In this document: positions 46,023-56,659 of the stretch, in pieces
Position numbering within the stretch: position 1 is the first letter of the stretch
Layout of the letters: the number at the start of each line of letters is the position of its first letter
Assembly (NCBI RefSeq): GCF_018555385.1
Contig: NZ_JAFEJS010000001.1
Location: 248,001 to 312,000 of the forward strand
Direction: 5' to 3'
Source: Bifidobacterium santillanense
GTDB lineage: Bacteria > Actinomycetota > Actinomycetes > Actinomycetales > Bifidobacteriaceae
Length of the DNA stretch: 64,000 nucleotides
The notes under the pieces: generated by a model
Told to the model about the DNA's origin: nothing
Seen by the model: the letters and a program-made list of their open reading frames with translations, nothing else
The model's database searches: none
Position numbers and translations under genes: made by a program

Positions 46023-46502
46023 TCACTGCCCCGGTTTGCCGCCGTTCTGCATGCGCTTGACCTGAACGATGACGTCGCGATGCTCCTCGAGGAGGGTGTC
46101 GGCATCATCCTGCCGCCCTTCGGCGACGGCGCGCCAATACAGCGTCTTCAGGGAGACATACGCCTGCTGCATGCGGATGGCCTCGGCGCGAGCGGCCAGT
46201 CGCAGCGCCTGCTCGTCGAGCAGTTCGATCTGCCGCTTCGCGCCCTCGGCGCCGTCCGAGGAATTGCGCAGGTACTCGCGCATCGACTCCAGTGGCATGC
46301 CCGTGGCGGACAGACATGCGATCGTCGTCAGTCTGGTCAGATCGTCGTCCGAATAGGCACGATGACCCGACGGATCGCGGGCTATCGGCGGGATGATGCC
46401 GATCTGCTCATAGTAGCGCAGCGTGGATTCCGGCAGTCCGGAAGCCAGGGACGCCTCGCGGATGGTGTGCCAAGTGGTGACGTTCATGCTCATATCGTCC
46501 AT
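46023..46502 (-). CDS. MerR family transcriptional regulator (AdhR-like)
   Basis: This protein of about 159 residues has the MerR winged helix: WHTIREASLASGLPESTLRYYEQIGIIPPI, then HRAYSDDDLTRLTTIACLSATGMPLESMREYL, followed by a long coiled coil (about residues 85-150). It resembles AdhR/NmlR-type regulators of electrophile defence, although no conserved cysteine is obvious beyond the one in ACLSATG. The start could be 46502, 46493 or 46487. An operator dyad upstream shares its core with those of a flavodoxin gene (18.2 kb) and an alcohol dehydrogenase gene (50.5 kb). Confidence 0.92.
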   Translation of the reverse strand: MDDMSMNVTTWHTIREASLASGLPESTLRYYEQIGIIPPIARDPSGHRAYSDDDLTRLTTIACLSATGMPLESMREYLRNSSDGAEGAKRQIELLDEQALRLAARAEAIRMQQAYVSLKTLYWRAVAEGRQDDADTLLEEHRDVIVQVKRMQNGGKPGQ

Positions 46503-46508
46503 AACCTC

Positions 46509-46539
46509 GATTCTGGAGACTTCGAGCGCTCGAAGTCAA
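46509..46539 (-). promoter_or_regulatory. MerR-type autoregulatory promoter
   Basis: Minus-strand TTGACT (46539-46534) and a -10 near 46509-46514, with GACTTCGAGCGCTCGAAGTC (46518-46537), a perfect 20-bp palindrome, between. Confidence 0.75.
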
Positions 46540-46648
46540 CGGATGCCGACCCATTCATTGAAGGCCCTTCCAAGTCGTGACGTCCAATGCCTGTGCGGAA
46601 TCGCCGCTCATGCCTCTCCGATATGTCACCGGGGCTCGGCCGGCGACC

Positions 46649-49228
46649 TCACGCCGTAAGATATCGCCCGGTGATGCTCGCGGGATTCGCGGCGACGTCG
46701 GCAGACGTGCCGGCGGCGACGATGCGCCCGCCGTCCGCTCCTCCGCCTGGCCCCATGTCGATGATCCAATCGGCGTTGGCGATCATATCGAGATCGTGTT
46801 CGACGACGACGACGGTCGCGCCGTTCGACACCAGACGATCGAACACGCCCAGCAGCACACGTACGTCAAGCGGATGCAGACCGATGGTCGGCTCGTCGAA
46901 CACGAACACGGCGTCCGACTGCACGCGTCCCATCTCGCTGGCGAGCTTCAGACGCTGAGCCTCGCCACCGGAGAGTGCCGGCGTGGGCTCGCCGAGCGTG
47001 AGGTAGCCGAGTCCCAGATCGTGAAGCGTGGCGAGCCGGGCATGCACCTTACGCATATCCTCGGTCGCCTCCAACGCCTCATCGACGCTCATCGCCATGT
47101 ACTGTGGCAGAGTGAATGCGCGACCGTCTTTCGCGACACGGTGGATGGCACCGGCGGAAGGCGCGTAGCGGGAGCCGCGGCAATCGGGGCAGGCGATGTC
47201 CACGTCGGGCAGGAACTGCACGTCGAGTGAGATCGAGCCGGTACCGTCGCAGGCCGGGCAGCGCAGACGTCCCGTGTTGTACGAGAAGTCCCCGGCCCTC
47301 CATCCGTTCGCCTTCGCCTCATCGGTGCGCGCGAACGCCCGGCGCAGATCGTCGTGGATGTCGGCGTAGGTGGCGACGGTGGACCGTACGTTCGCGCCGA
47401 TCGGAGTGGCGTCGATGAGGTTCGCGCGTGTGATGCCGTCCGCCGTGATCGTACGCACATGCTCCGGCAACGTCTCACCGGCGGCGCGCGCACGTAGCGC
47501 GGGGATCAACGACTCCAGCACCATCGTGGTCTTGCCTGAGCCGGAGACGCCCGTCACCACGGTGAGCCGGCCGCGCGGGATGTCGACGGACAGCGGTCTG
47601 ACCGTATGCAACGGGCCGGTCTCCATATGGATGACGCCCTCGTCGAACATGTGTTCCGTCGCGACCGTCGTCCGCACGCGCTTCGGATTGGCTTCGGCCA
47701 GGAACGGCGCGATGCGGCTGCCGGCAATGCCATGGTCGTTTCGACCGGCATGATCATCTCCATCGTCCTTCGCCACCATCCGCGCGATCTCATCGACCGT
47801 GCCTTGGGCGATCACGTGGCCGCCGTCCGCGCCCGCGACCGGCCCCATCTCGATGAGGTGGTCGCACGCCTTGAGCACGCGTACGTCGTGATCGACTACG
47901 ACCACGGAATTGCCGTCCGCGACGAGGTCGCGCATCACGCCGATCAGTCCGTCCACGTTCGAGGGATGCAAGCCGATGGACGGCTCGTCGAGTACGTACA
48001 GGATGCCGGTGGTGCGGTTGCGTACGGCACGTGCCAGCTGGACACGCTGACGTTCGCCGGTGGACAGGGTCGCGCCGGTACGATCGAGGGAAAGATAGCC
48101 GAGACCCAATTCCATGAGCCGTCTGGCCACATCGAGGAACGATTCGCAGATGTTGCGCGCCATCGGGCGCATCGGTTCGGGGAGCGTGTCCGGCACGCCG
48201 CGCACCCAGTCGACGGCCTCGTCGAGCGTCATCGTGCTCGCCTGCGCGAGGTCGATGCCCCGGACGTGGGGCGCGCGGGCCGCCTCGCTCAGTCGGGTGC
48301 CGCCGCACGCCTTGCACGGCTTCTCCTCGAGGAACCGTGCGACCCGCTTCAGTCCCTTCTCGTCCTTGGCCTTGGCGAGGGCGTTCTCGACGGTGTACAC
48401 GGCGTTGTAGTACGTGAAGTCGAGCTCGGCAAAGTCGTCGCTCTTCTTGGACCGGTAGAGGATGTGCTTCTTGACGGCCGGACCATGGAACACAATGTCG
48501 CGCTCCTTGGGCGTGAGCTCGCGGAACGGCACGTCGGTGCGTACGCCCATCGCACGGCACACGTCCTTCATGAGGTCCCACATGAGCGAGCCCCACGGGG
48601 CGACAGCGCCCTCGTCGATGGATTTCGACTCGTCGGGCACGAGCGACTTCATGTTCACCTCACGCACGACGCCGGTGCCGGAGCAGATGGGGCACGCGCC
48701 GGCCGAGTTGAAGGCGAGGGATTCGGCGCCGGGACCATGGAATTCGGTGCCGCATTTCGCGCAGACGATGGGCAGTTCGGCGGCGACGGCAAGCGTCGGT
48801 TCGTTGCGCGCGCCGCAATGCGGGCACACATGCGAGCCGACGCGGGAGAACAGGAGCCGCAGGCTGTTGAGCAGTTCGGTCATCGTGCCGAACGTGGAGC
48901 GGATGCCGGGCACGGCGGGACGCTGATGCAGGGCGAGCGCGGCGGGCACGTGCCGTACGTCGTCGACCTGTGCACGGGACGCCTGGGTGAGGCGTCGTCG
49001 CGTGTAGGTCGACAGGGCCTCCAGGTATCGGCGCGACCCCTCGGCGTAGAGCACGCCCAATGCGAGCGAGCTCTTGCCGGATCCGGAGACGCCGGCCACG
49101 CCGACGAGTTCGCCCAGCGGCACGTCGACGTCGATGTCCTTGAGGTTGTGGACCCGGGCCCCACGCACCTCGATGGCCGTGGGGACCTTCCGTTCGTTCC
49201 GTTCGTCTGTGTTCCGCTCCTGCGTCAT
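46649..49228 (-). CDS. UvrA-like ABC ATPase paralogue (class II UvrA/DrrC type)
   Basis: This 859-residue protein has two ABC domains. Walker A motifs are GVSGSGKSSLALGVL (about residue 43) and GVSGSGKTTMVLESL; signatures are TLSTGERQRVQLARAV (LSTGE instead of LSGGE) and ALSGGEAQRLKLASEM; Walker B are LYVLDEPSIGLHP and VFVFDEPTIGLHP. Zinc sites include CPHCGA-CAKCG and CPACDG-CPDCRG. At about 860 residues it is shorter than true UvrA (about 950), fitting the second-class UvrA paralogues, which lack the UvrB-binding region and are linked to drug or DNA-adduct resistance. A TACAAT -10 ends 7 bases before ATG 49228, suggesting a leaderless mRNA. Confidence 0.9.
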   Translation of the reverse strand: MTQERNTDERNERKVPTAIEVRGARVHNLKDIDVDVPLGELVGVAGVSGSGKSSLALGVLYAEGSRRYLEALSTYTRRRLTQASRAQVDDVRHVPAALALHQRPAVPGIRSTFGTMTELLNSLRLLFSRVGSHVCPHCGARNEPTLAVAAELPIVCAKCGTEFHGPGAESLAFNSAGACPICSGTGVVREVNMKSLVPDESKSIDEGAVAPWGSLMWDLMKDVCRAMGVRTDVPFRELTPKERDIVFHGPAVKKHILYRSKKSDDFAELDFTYYNAVYTVENALAKAKDEKGLKRVARFLEEKPCKACGGTRLSEAARAPHVRGIDLAQASTMTLDEAVDWVRGVPDTLPEPMRPMARNICESFLDVARRLMELGLGYLSLDRTGATLSTGERQRVQLARAVRNRTTGILYVLDEPSIGLHPSNVDGLIGVMRDLVADGNSVVVVDHDVRVLKACDHLIEMGPVAGADGGHVIAQGTVDEIARMVAKDDGDDHAGRNDHGIAGSRIAPFLAEANPKRVRTTVATEHMFDEGVIHMETGPLHTVRPLSVDIPRGRLTVVTGVSGSGKTTMVLESLIPALRARAAGETLPEHVRTITADGITRANLIDATPIGANVRSTVATYADIHDDLRRAFARTDEAKANGWRAGDFSYNTGRLRCPACDGTGSISLDVQFLPDVDIACPDCRGSRYAPSAGAIHRVAKDGRAFTLPQYMAMSVDEALEATEDMRKVHARLATLHDLGLGYLTLGEPTPALSGGEAQRLKLASEMGRVQSDAVFVFDEPTIGLHPLDVRVLLGVFDRLVSNGATVVVVEHDLDMIANADWIIDMGPGGGADGGRIVAAGTSADVAANPASITGRYLTA

Positions 49229-49235
49229 GCGGCCC

Positions 49236-49241
49236 ATTGTA
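49236..49241 (-). promoter_or_regulatory. -10 element of a probably leaderless uvrA-like transcript
   Basis: TACAAT on the minus strand ends 7 bases before ATG 49228. No ribosome site lies between. Confidence 0.5.
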
Positions 49242-49351
49242 GGCCGATGGGCCACACGACGCGGAACGGCCCGCATCCCCGGGAAGTATTGGGATGCGGG
49301 CCGCGACGGCGCTTCCGGAATCGGAAGCGGATTCGGAAAGCGGGAGCGTAA

Positions 49352-50395
49352 TTAGAAGCGGATGAGCGACTTGATGACCTTGCGCTGGTCCATCGCCTCG
49401 TACGCCTCCTGGATGTGGTTGAGGTCGTATTCGCCGGTGAAGACGCGACCCGGGTTGATCTCGCCCCTGACGACCGCATCGAGCAGTCCGGCCTTGAGGT
49501 CGTAGTGACGCACCGGGGCGGGGCCTCCCTTGATGCCGATGTTGCCGTAGAACGTACCCTCGGCGCTGATCTCGACGTCGTGCGGAAGCCCCACGCGGCC
49601 GATGACGGCGCCGCGACGGGCCAGTCCGATGGCGGTGTCGAACGACTGCTTGGAGCCTACACACTCAAGCACGGCGTCCGCGCCGTAGCCGTCGGTCATC
49701 GCCAGCACCTTGTCGACGGCGGCCTGGTCGCGTTCGGCGACGACGTCGGTCGCGCCGAATTCACGGGCGAGGGCCGCGCGGTCCTCATGACGGCTCATCG
49801 CGATGATGCGCTTTGCGCCGAGCATGTGCGCGGAGAGCACGCCGCACAGGCCGACCGCGCCGTCTCCCATCACGACGGCGGTGTCGCCCGACTTGACCTC
49901 GGCGGAGACGGCCGCATGGTAGCCGGTCGACATCACGTCGGCGATGGTCAGCAGCGAGGCGAGCGTGGCGTCATCGTAGTCCTCCGGTGAGCCGGGCACC
50001 TTGACGACGGTTCCATCGGCCTCGGGCACACGCACGTACTCGGCCTGGCTGGCGCCGAAGTAGCCGCCGTGGGGGCATACGGACTCGAAGCCGGCCTCGC
50101 ACACCGGGCACTTGCCGCAGCTGTACGGGAACGGCAGCACGACGAAATCGCCGGGCCTGACCGAGGTCACTGCGTCGCCGACCTGTTCGACCACGCCGAT
50201 CGACTCGTGGCCGATCTGGCTGTTCTCCGGGTGCGGGGACAGCCCGCGGAAGTACCACAGGTCGGAGCCGCACACGCAGGCGCGCACCACGCGCACCACG
50301 GCGTCGTCGTCCTTCTCGAGACGGGCCTTCGGCACCTCGCGCACGGTCATCTCGCCGGGCCTGACGAAGATCGCGGCCTTCATCGTTTCGCTCAT
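49352..50395 (-). CDS. zinc-dependent alcohol dehydrogenase
   Basis: This 347-residue medium-chain dehydrogenase has catalytic zinc ligands in CVCGSDLWYFRG (residue about 40) and IGHESIGVVEQVG (about 62), a structural-zinc-type cluster SCGKCPVCEAGFESVCPHGG at about 92-111, and the nucleotide loop VVMGDGAVGLCGVLSAHMLG. It oxidises or reduces an alcohol/aldehyde and is likely induced by electrophile stress, since a MerR-type promoter precedes it. ATG 50395 has a GAAGGAGAATG site. It is in a position to work with the merR regulator 4 kb away. Confidence 0.93.
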   Translation of the reverse strand: MSETMKAAIFVRPGEMTVREVPKARLEKDDDAVVRVVRACVCGSDLWYFRGLSPHPENSQIGHESIGVVEQVGDAVTSVRPGDFVVLPFPYSCGKCPVCEAGFESVCPHGGYFGASQAEYVRVPEADGTVVKVPGSPEDYDDATLASLLTIADVMSTGYHAAVSAEVKSGDTAVVMGDGAVGLCGVLSAHMLGAKRIIAMSRHEDRAALAREFGATDVVAERDQAAVDKVLAMTDGYGADAVLECVGSKQSFDTAIGLARRGAVIGRVGLPHDVEISAEGTFYGNIGIKGGPAPVRHYDLKAGLLDAVVRGEINPGRVFTGEYDLNHIQEAYEAMDQRKVIKSLIRF

Positions 50396-50473
50396 GTCAT
50401 TCTCCTTCGATAGCGCCGCGGCGTATCCGTTGGATGCGGACGGACCGGCGGCTTCCGATTCGCAACGGTTTCC

Positions 50474-50504
50474 ACGCTAGGAACCTGAAGCGCTCGAAGT
50501 ACAA
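50474..50504 (-). promoter_or_regulatory. MerR-type promoter of the alcohol dehydrogenase gene
   Basis: TTGTAC (50504-50499), 19 bases, TAGCGT (50479-50474) on the minus strand. The spacer contains TTCGAGCGCTTC, the core shared with 18187 and 46518. Confidence 0.8.
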
Positions 50505-50587
50505 GAACGACACGCCGGTACTCGAGAAAACCGGTATGCAAGGGGCCGTCCCTCCCCGATCGAGGGCCCCGTCTCGGGGACATCGGA

Positions 50588-51271
50588 TCACTTCACCCGC
50601 GTGACGACGTCCCCTTTGACCATGAACCCCTTGCACGCCATGTCGATCATCGGCTGGTCGAATCGGCTGTCCGTGTAGAACTCGTCGATCACCGCGTCCT
50701 CCCCCAGCACCTGACGCAGACGCTTCGGCTTGTTGGTGTTGAAGTTGAGATAGGTGACCTCGAACGTCTCCGGGTCAATGGTCGAGGCGATGAGATGCCG
50801 CACGCCGAGCCGACGGCACGCCTCGCCCACGGTCACGTCGAACGATGCGGTGAGGATCACGTCGTCGGGCCGAGGCTCGTACCATGATTTGATCTTGCGC
50901 ATGTTGCGGTCCCAGAACGCGTTGACCAGCGACCTGAGACCGCCGTTGAGATCGTCGGCGCCGATCACCGAGGCGTCGCCGACGAACACGTCATCGCCCA
51001 GACCGGCCTTGGCCGCGGCGTCGAGACGGCGCAGCCGCAGCTCGTCGATCCCCTTCGACGTGGACAGGTCGGCGAGATACTTGCGGGCGACGCCGCCCAC
51101 GCCTCGTTCCATCTGCTCGAGTGTGGCCCGTCCGAGCTTGTATTTGATGGCGTAGCGCAGCACCGGGGCGATATGGCGGAAGACCCTCACATCATATCTC
51201 GCGCTGAACAGATACAGATCGAACAGGCTTTCACCGTCATAGATGGTCCCGTCGAAGTCGAACACCCGCAT
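50588..51271 (-). CDS. HAD-superfamily phosphatase, subfamily IB (SerB-like)
   Basis: This 227-residue hydrolase has HAD motif I MRVFDFDGTIYDGESLFD at the N-terminus, motif II VILTASFDVTV near residue 130, and motif III/IV lysine in NTNKPKRLRQVLGED followed by FYTDSRFDQPMIDMACKG. It matches subfamily IB phosphatases such as phosphoserine phosphatase-like proteins. ATG 51271 has GGGGGAGCGC. A frame extending upstream overlaps dtd antisense and is rejected. Its substrate is unknown. Confidence 0.9.
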   Translation of the reverse strand: MRVFDFDGTIYDGESLFDLYLFSARYDVRVFRHIAPVLRYAIKYKLGRATLEQMERGVGGVARKYLADLSTSKGIDELRLRRLDAAAKAGLGDDVFVGDASVIGADDLNGGLRSLVNAFWDRNMRKIKSWYEPRPDDVILTASFDVTVGEACRRLGVRHLIASTIDPETFEVTYLNFNTNKPKRLRQVLGEDAVIDEFYTDSRFDQPMIDMACKGFMVKGDVVTRVK

Positions 51272-51339
51272 GCGCTCCCCCTTGCACTCACGCCACTCTC
51301 CTATCCGGCCACTATAGCCGTAGGAGGGGCGATATGGGC

Positions 51340-51825
51340 TCAGCCCTTGTGCGGCATGTCCATGTCGGTGTCGACGACGATCGTGACCGGACCGTCGTTG
51401 ACGAGACCGACGCGCATGTGCGCGCCGAAGCGCCCTTCGCGGACCGGTACTCCCCCGGAGCGCAGCGCCTCGTTGAATCTGATCCAGATGAGGTCGGCGT
51501 GCTCGGGTTTGCCTGCCCGGATGAAGCTGGGCCGGTTGCCCTTGTGCACGTCGGCGTACAGCGTGAACTGCGAGATCGACAGGATCTCCCCGCCGATGTC
51601 CTGGATGGACCGGTTCATCTTGCCCTGCTCGTCCTCGAAGACGCGCAGGTTCAGCACCTTGTGGGCGAGCCATGCGACCTCGGCGTCGCCGTCCGAATCG
51701 GACACCCCGACCAGGATCATGTAGCCGGGTCCTATCTGCTGGGGCTCGAACGTGGGGTCGACCGTTCCCAGCTCGTTGACGACGTCGACGCTTGCCTGGG
51801 ACACTCTCTGAATCACGATACGCAT
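51340..51825 (-). CDS. dtd: D-aminoacyl-tRNA deacylase
   Basis: This 161-residue enzyme hydrolyses D-amino acids from tRNA. MRIVIQRVSQASV at the start, SISQFTLYADVHKGNRPSF near 77-95 and the VNDGPVTIVVDT motif near 138-149 are the invariant Dtd features. An insertion near residues 18-30 (LGTVDPTFEPQQIG) is longer than usual. Divergent from ychF. Family and length match well. Confidence 0.95.
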   Translation of the reverse strand: MRIVIQRVSQASVDVVNELGTVDPTFEPQQIGPGYMILVGVSDSDGDAEVAWLAHKVLNLRVFEDEQGKMNRSIQDIGGEILSISQFTLYADVHKGNRPSFIRAGKPEHADLIWIRFNEALRSGGVPVREGRFGAHMRVGLVNDGPVTIVVDTDMDMPHKG

Positions 51826-51966
51826 GCGCCCGATTATGCCACGGCTGGGGCACGGGCGCCCGCATCGCGGAAGCTCCGGGCCAGATCGCGGAACGCGCCG
51901 AAACGGGGCACAGCCGCGACGGCATGTCCCCCTTCGCTTGTCGCTTTCGCCTTTAGACTGGGAGGC

Positions 51967-53061
<1,095 letters not shown>

Positions 53062-53077
53062 TTGATGAATAGCGCCA

Positions 53078-53111
53078 GGGGCCTTGGAATTCACAGTGAT
53101 TCCAAGGCCCC
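53078..53111 (+). terminator. ychF terminator (repeat copy R0)
   Basis: GGGGCCTTGGAAT (53078-53090) pairs with ATTCCAAGGCCCC (53099-53111). Variants of this stem accompany the downstream copies of the ychF end at 57.3, 60.5 and 62.0 kb. Confidence 0.85.
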
Positions 53112-53147
53112 CGGTTATTTCGCCATGCGAAGCTTCTCGGTTCGATA

Positions 53148-54962
53148 TCACGGTTTTACGATCGGCATGAGCAGGACGCTGTCGTAGACGCCGCCCGTAT
53201 GCACGGTGTGCCTGCCCTGATTGACGGTGGGCAGCTGTGCGTCCGGCGCTTCATCGCTGGCGCGGGCCTCGGCTACCGGACCGCAGGCATGTCCTCCGAT
53301 TTCCAGCACCAGGGTCTCTCCTTCATGCAGGAGCATATCGGTCGGCCATAATCCCAGATCGATCTGCACCGGTACGAATGGGGTGACCGGTTGCGGGTTC
53401 GTATAGGTCATGTATGGTTCGGTCGGCGTCGATCGTTTCGCATCGAGTTCGCGGTGCGAGGCGCGCAGTCGGCCGTTGGGGCCGACGTAGATCGGTCCGC
53501 CGGGAAGCTGCTTGCCTTTCGGCGTGAGCGCTATCATCATGCGCAGTTTCTTCTCCAAGCCGGGGAAGACCACGTGGTACAGCACCTTGCCCTTCGCATC
53601 CTTCTTGTACAGCTGGGCGAACAGATCCATGTCGTCGCCGGCGTCGGTGCTCATCCATAGGCGGGCATTGAGTGGCCCGTGGATTTCCATGTCCCGGGAA
53701 ATCCGGTATTCGAAGCGCGCGACGGCGCTCATGTCACGACTGACGGCATCGTATTCGGCGCTGGATTCCAGTGCGGCCTTTTGCTCGTTCATAGTGCCGT
53801 TCGAGGCGTTCAGGTGCAGTGTCATCGTTTCGGTCCGCACGCAGGGATAGTCGTCGGACGTGGAGAACAGGTTGTGTTTGGCACCCACGTCAAGCCGCGA
53901 ATAGCGTACGCGCGGCGTCTGCTCCCACCCGTTGTCGATGCCCTTGAGATAGTGGTCGAAGAAGCGACGCAGGTCGTCGCAGTTCTCCCGGGTGTCGAGG
54001 TCGCCCCATTCATGGGTGTCGTGGATGCGCAGCCATTTGTCCTTCGATCCGAGTCGTTTGAATCCGGAGAGCGTGCTGCGGGTGTGAATCGGATGCGTCC
54101 AGCTGGCCACCACATAGGCGGGGACGGTGACATGTTCGAGATCGGGGATCTTATCGGTCCAATAGTCATCCACGAGCGGGTGCTGTTCGAGCATGCCGGT
54201 CACATCCTCGAATCGGCTCTGTCCGTACAGGAAGCCGACGATGTCGATGTCATGGAACGTGCCGTTGGGGATGCCTCCTCGGCATACCACGTCGCGGTAT
54301 TCGTCGGTAAGGCCCTCCCACGGGGCGATTGCGGCCAGATGAGCCGGCTTTGCTGCGGCGGCGGCCCATTGGATCATGGCGAGCTGTGAATTGCCCATCA
54401 TACATACCTTGCCGGTGCACCAGTCTTGGCTCGCGATGTATTCGATGGTGTCATGCACGTCTCGTCCGGCCTGAGTGCCCATGAAGTACATGTCGCCGCC
54501 GGAGTGACCGATGCCCCGCTCGTCCACCACGCAGATCGCATATCCATACCTGCACCAGTATGCCGGGTCGGGAGACTCGAAACGTTGCAGACCGGATACC
54601 TGATTCTTGGGGAACCCAGTGCTGGTCACATCGTAGTTGGCGTTGAACGGGCCTCCGCGCTTGCTGTAGGGCGAATAGACGAGAATGACCGGAGTGCGGG
54701 TGTCGCCCTGCCTGCGCCATAGATCACCGTAGATGACCGTGCCGTCGCGCAGTTCGATCGGGATGTCCTCCAGACATTCGATGTCGATCGGCAGCCTCAT
54801 GGCTCCCTTGGCGTTGACGCTTCCCTCCCGATAGAGGACGGTTCGCGTCTCCAATGGAGGAATCGGAGGTTTGGCCTGGTTCAGTGGATTCGCCGGTTTG
54901 AACAGGATGTCGCTCCCGTTGATGTCAAGCAACGGTGCGCCGCTGTTGGTGGTATCGGTCAT
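53148..54962 (-). CDS. CocE/NonD family hydrolase (S15 peptidase-like)
   Basis: This 604-residue alpha/beta hydrolase of the X-Pro dipeptidyl-peptidase/cocaine-esterase group shows the entry motif VILVYSPYSKRGGPFN, CVVDERGIGHSGG, and the nucleophile GNSQLAMIQWAA near residue 190. The histidine region IHDTHEWGDL and the C-terminal jelly-roll domain (about 390-600) complete the family plan. ATG 54962 has AAAGGAACATC; a frame open further upstream is antisense to the MFS gene. It follows the MFS gene by 89 bases, likely one operon. Substrate unknown; the pairing with an exporter suggests detoxification. Confidence 0.92.
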   Translation of the reverse strand: MTDTTNSGAPLLDINGSDILFKPANPLNQAKPPIPPLETRTVLYREGSVNAKGAMRLPIDIECLEDIPIELRDGTVIYGDLWRRQGDTRTPVILVYSPYSKRGGPFNANYDVTSTGFPKNQVSGLQRFESPDPAYWCRYGYAICVVDERGIGHSGGDMYFMGTQAGRDVHDTIEYIASQDWCTGKVCMMGNSQLAMIQWAAAAAKPAHLAAIAPWEGLTDEYRDVVCRGGIPNGTFHDIDIVGFLYGQSRFEDVTGMLEQHPLVDDYWTDKIPDLEHVTVPAYVVASWTHPIHTRSTLSGFKRLGSKDKWLRIHDTHEWGDLDTRENCDDLRRFFDHYLKGIDNGWEQTPRVRYSRLDVGAKHNLFSTSDDYPCVRTETMTLHLNASNGTMNEQKAALESSAEYDAVSRDMSAVARFEYRISRDMEIHGPLNARLWMSTDAGDDMDLFAQLYKKDAKGKVLYHVVFPGLEKKLRMMIALTPKGKQLPGGPIYVGPNGRLRASHRELDAKRSTPTEPYMTYTNPQPVTPFVPVQIDLGLWPTDMLLHEGETLVLEIGGHACGPVAEARASDEAPDAQLPTVNQGRHTVHTGGVYDSVLLMPIVKP

Positions 54963-55051
54963 GATGTTCCTTTCTGTGATGGGACTTGTAATGGAGAACA
55001 GATGATGTGATTCGGCCGGCGTGTCCTTTTGGACAATGGGCCGGGTATTTC

Positions 55052-56446
55052 CTATCCGACGATGGTGTCGGTTTCGCGGTCGCGTATGAAGATCGCGATG
55101 AATGCCGCCAGTGCCAGCAGAATCGCCGCGGCGACGATGAATGCGATTTTGTCGCCGTAATATGCCGCTTCCAGTTCCGTGGCCGTGGGCGCGATCACGG
55201 AGGATAGCGCAGAGAAGGATATGATCAGCGCGACCATGAAGGAATTGCTGATCTGGTTTGAGGTCTGGGCGGCGGCGTTCGCATGGCGCACGAGAGTATT
55301 GCTCAACGAATTGATGCCCCATGTGTTGCAGGGCGTGATGATCAGCTGCACACCTATCGAGCAAAGGGCGTATGCGATGGCGACGACCGGCATGCCGGTG
55401 TCCATCGGCATCGTTGCAAGCAGTGCGATGCCGGCGAGGGTGCACATGCTGCCTGCCCGAACCGGGACATGCACGCCGAACCGGTCGTACAGTTTGCCGG
55501 ATACCAGCGCCATCGCCGCGCTGAGCAGAGCGCCAGGAAGTATGACGAGTCCGCTCATCACGGCGGATTCGCCTCTGACAATCTGAACGAACAGGGGCAG
55601 TACGGTACCGATGCCGAGATACACGCCCTGCGTGAGTGCGATGACGACGACGGAACTGGAGAACCTGCGGGAGTGGAATACATGCATGTCGAGCATGGGT
55701 TGGTCGAGCCTGAACTGGCGAACGACGAACAATGCGATGAGAGCGGCGCCGATCACGATGAGGAAGATGATGGTGACCGTATTGCCGGTCGATGCGAACG
55801 TCGACAAGCCGTACAGTATGCACAGCAGCCCGATTGACGACAATGCGACGGACAAGGCGTCGAACGGCGTCCGAGTAGCCGTCTCCTTGGTCTCAAGCAC
55901 CACCATTGCGACACAGAGAATGATGATGCCGAGTGCGCCGACGATAAGGAACAGCGCATGCCAACCGACGGAATCGACCAACAGGCCGGACACCGTCGGG
56001 CCTATCGCCGGTGCGAATCCCACCAATAAGCCGATCAGCCCCATGGCCGTCCCGCGTCGTTCGCGAGGAAAGATGAGTACGATCTCGGTCATCACCATGG
56101 GCAGCAGAATTCCCGTACATGCCGCCTGGCAGACGCGGCCGACGAGCAAGACTCCGAAATTCGGCCCCCACGCGGCCAGCAGGCTTCCTGCGGAGAATAT
56201 GCTCATCGCGGCGACGAACAGACGCTTGGTCGAAAAACGTCCGAGCAGGTATGCCGACAGTGGGATGATCAACGCTTCGACCAGCGAATACGCGCTCGAC
56301 AGCCACTGGGCCGTGGTCGCATCGATGCTGAAGTCTTCCATGATGGACGGCAACGCCGGAGACAGAAACGACAGGTCGAGAATGGCGAGCACCGTGCCCG
56401 TCAACAGCACGATGACCGTAATGCGTTGTTTTCGGGTCAATCCCAT
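55052..56446 (-). CDS. MFS transporter, DHA2 family
   Basis: This 464-residue exporter has about 14 membrane segments, the entry motif TGTVLAILDLSFLSPALPSI and the loop LLGRFSTKRLFVAAM, with the motif C-like region GFAPAIGPTVSGLLVDSVGW. It is typical of multidrug DHA2 antiporters. ATG 56446 has AAGGAACC. It leads the operon with the S15-like hydrolase and is divergent from a TetR regulator, probably its repressor. The stretch between (56447-56659) holds TGGTTG (56511) and CAACCA (56541) as a loose dyad. Confidence 0.92.
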   Translation of the reverse strand: MGLTRKQRITVIVLLTGTVLAILDLSFLSPALPSIMEDFSIDATTAQWLSSAYSLVEALIIPLSAYLLGRFSTKRLFVAAMSIFSAGSLLAAWGPNFGVLLVGRVCQAACTGILLPMVMTEIVLIFPRERRGTAMGLIGLLVGFAPAIGPTVSGLLVDSVGWHALFLIVGALGIIILCVAMVVLETKETATRTPFDALSVALSSIGLLCILYGLSTFASTGNTVTIIFLIVIGAALIALFVVRQFRLDQPMLDMHVFHSRRFSSSVVVIALTQGVYLGIGTVLPLFVQIVRGESAVMSGLVILPGALLSAAMALVSGKLYDRFGVHVPVRAGSMCTLAGIALLATMPMDTGMPVVAIAYALCSIGVQLIITPCNTWGINSLSNTLVRHANAAAQTSNQISNSFMVALIISFSALSSVIAPTATELEAAYYGDKIAFIVAAAILLALAAFIAIFIRDRETDTIVG

Positions 56447-56659
56447 AAGAACAGGTTCCTTTCCGTCGGCGGTCCGGCGCTGATTCGGCCGTACCGCTGC
56501 AATTTGACCGTGGTTGGTTATTGGTCTAATGTTTATTTAGCAACCAAAGTCGCATATCTTCAACCGACGGAAATCATCGCAGGAAACATATGCGACCGAT
56601 GGACGAAAATGTCGCTTATCGACATCGCCCATATGGATACGGAAACGAAAGGGCCATGC

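Noticed and set aside
53148..55823. 891-codon frame including the S15-like hydrolase
   Set aside because: The first 287 codons are antisense-frame shadow of the MFS gene; the hydrolase starts at 54962 with a good ribosome site.
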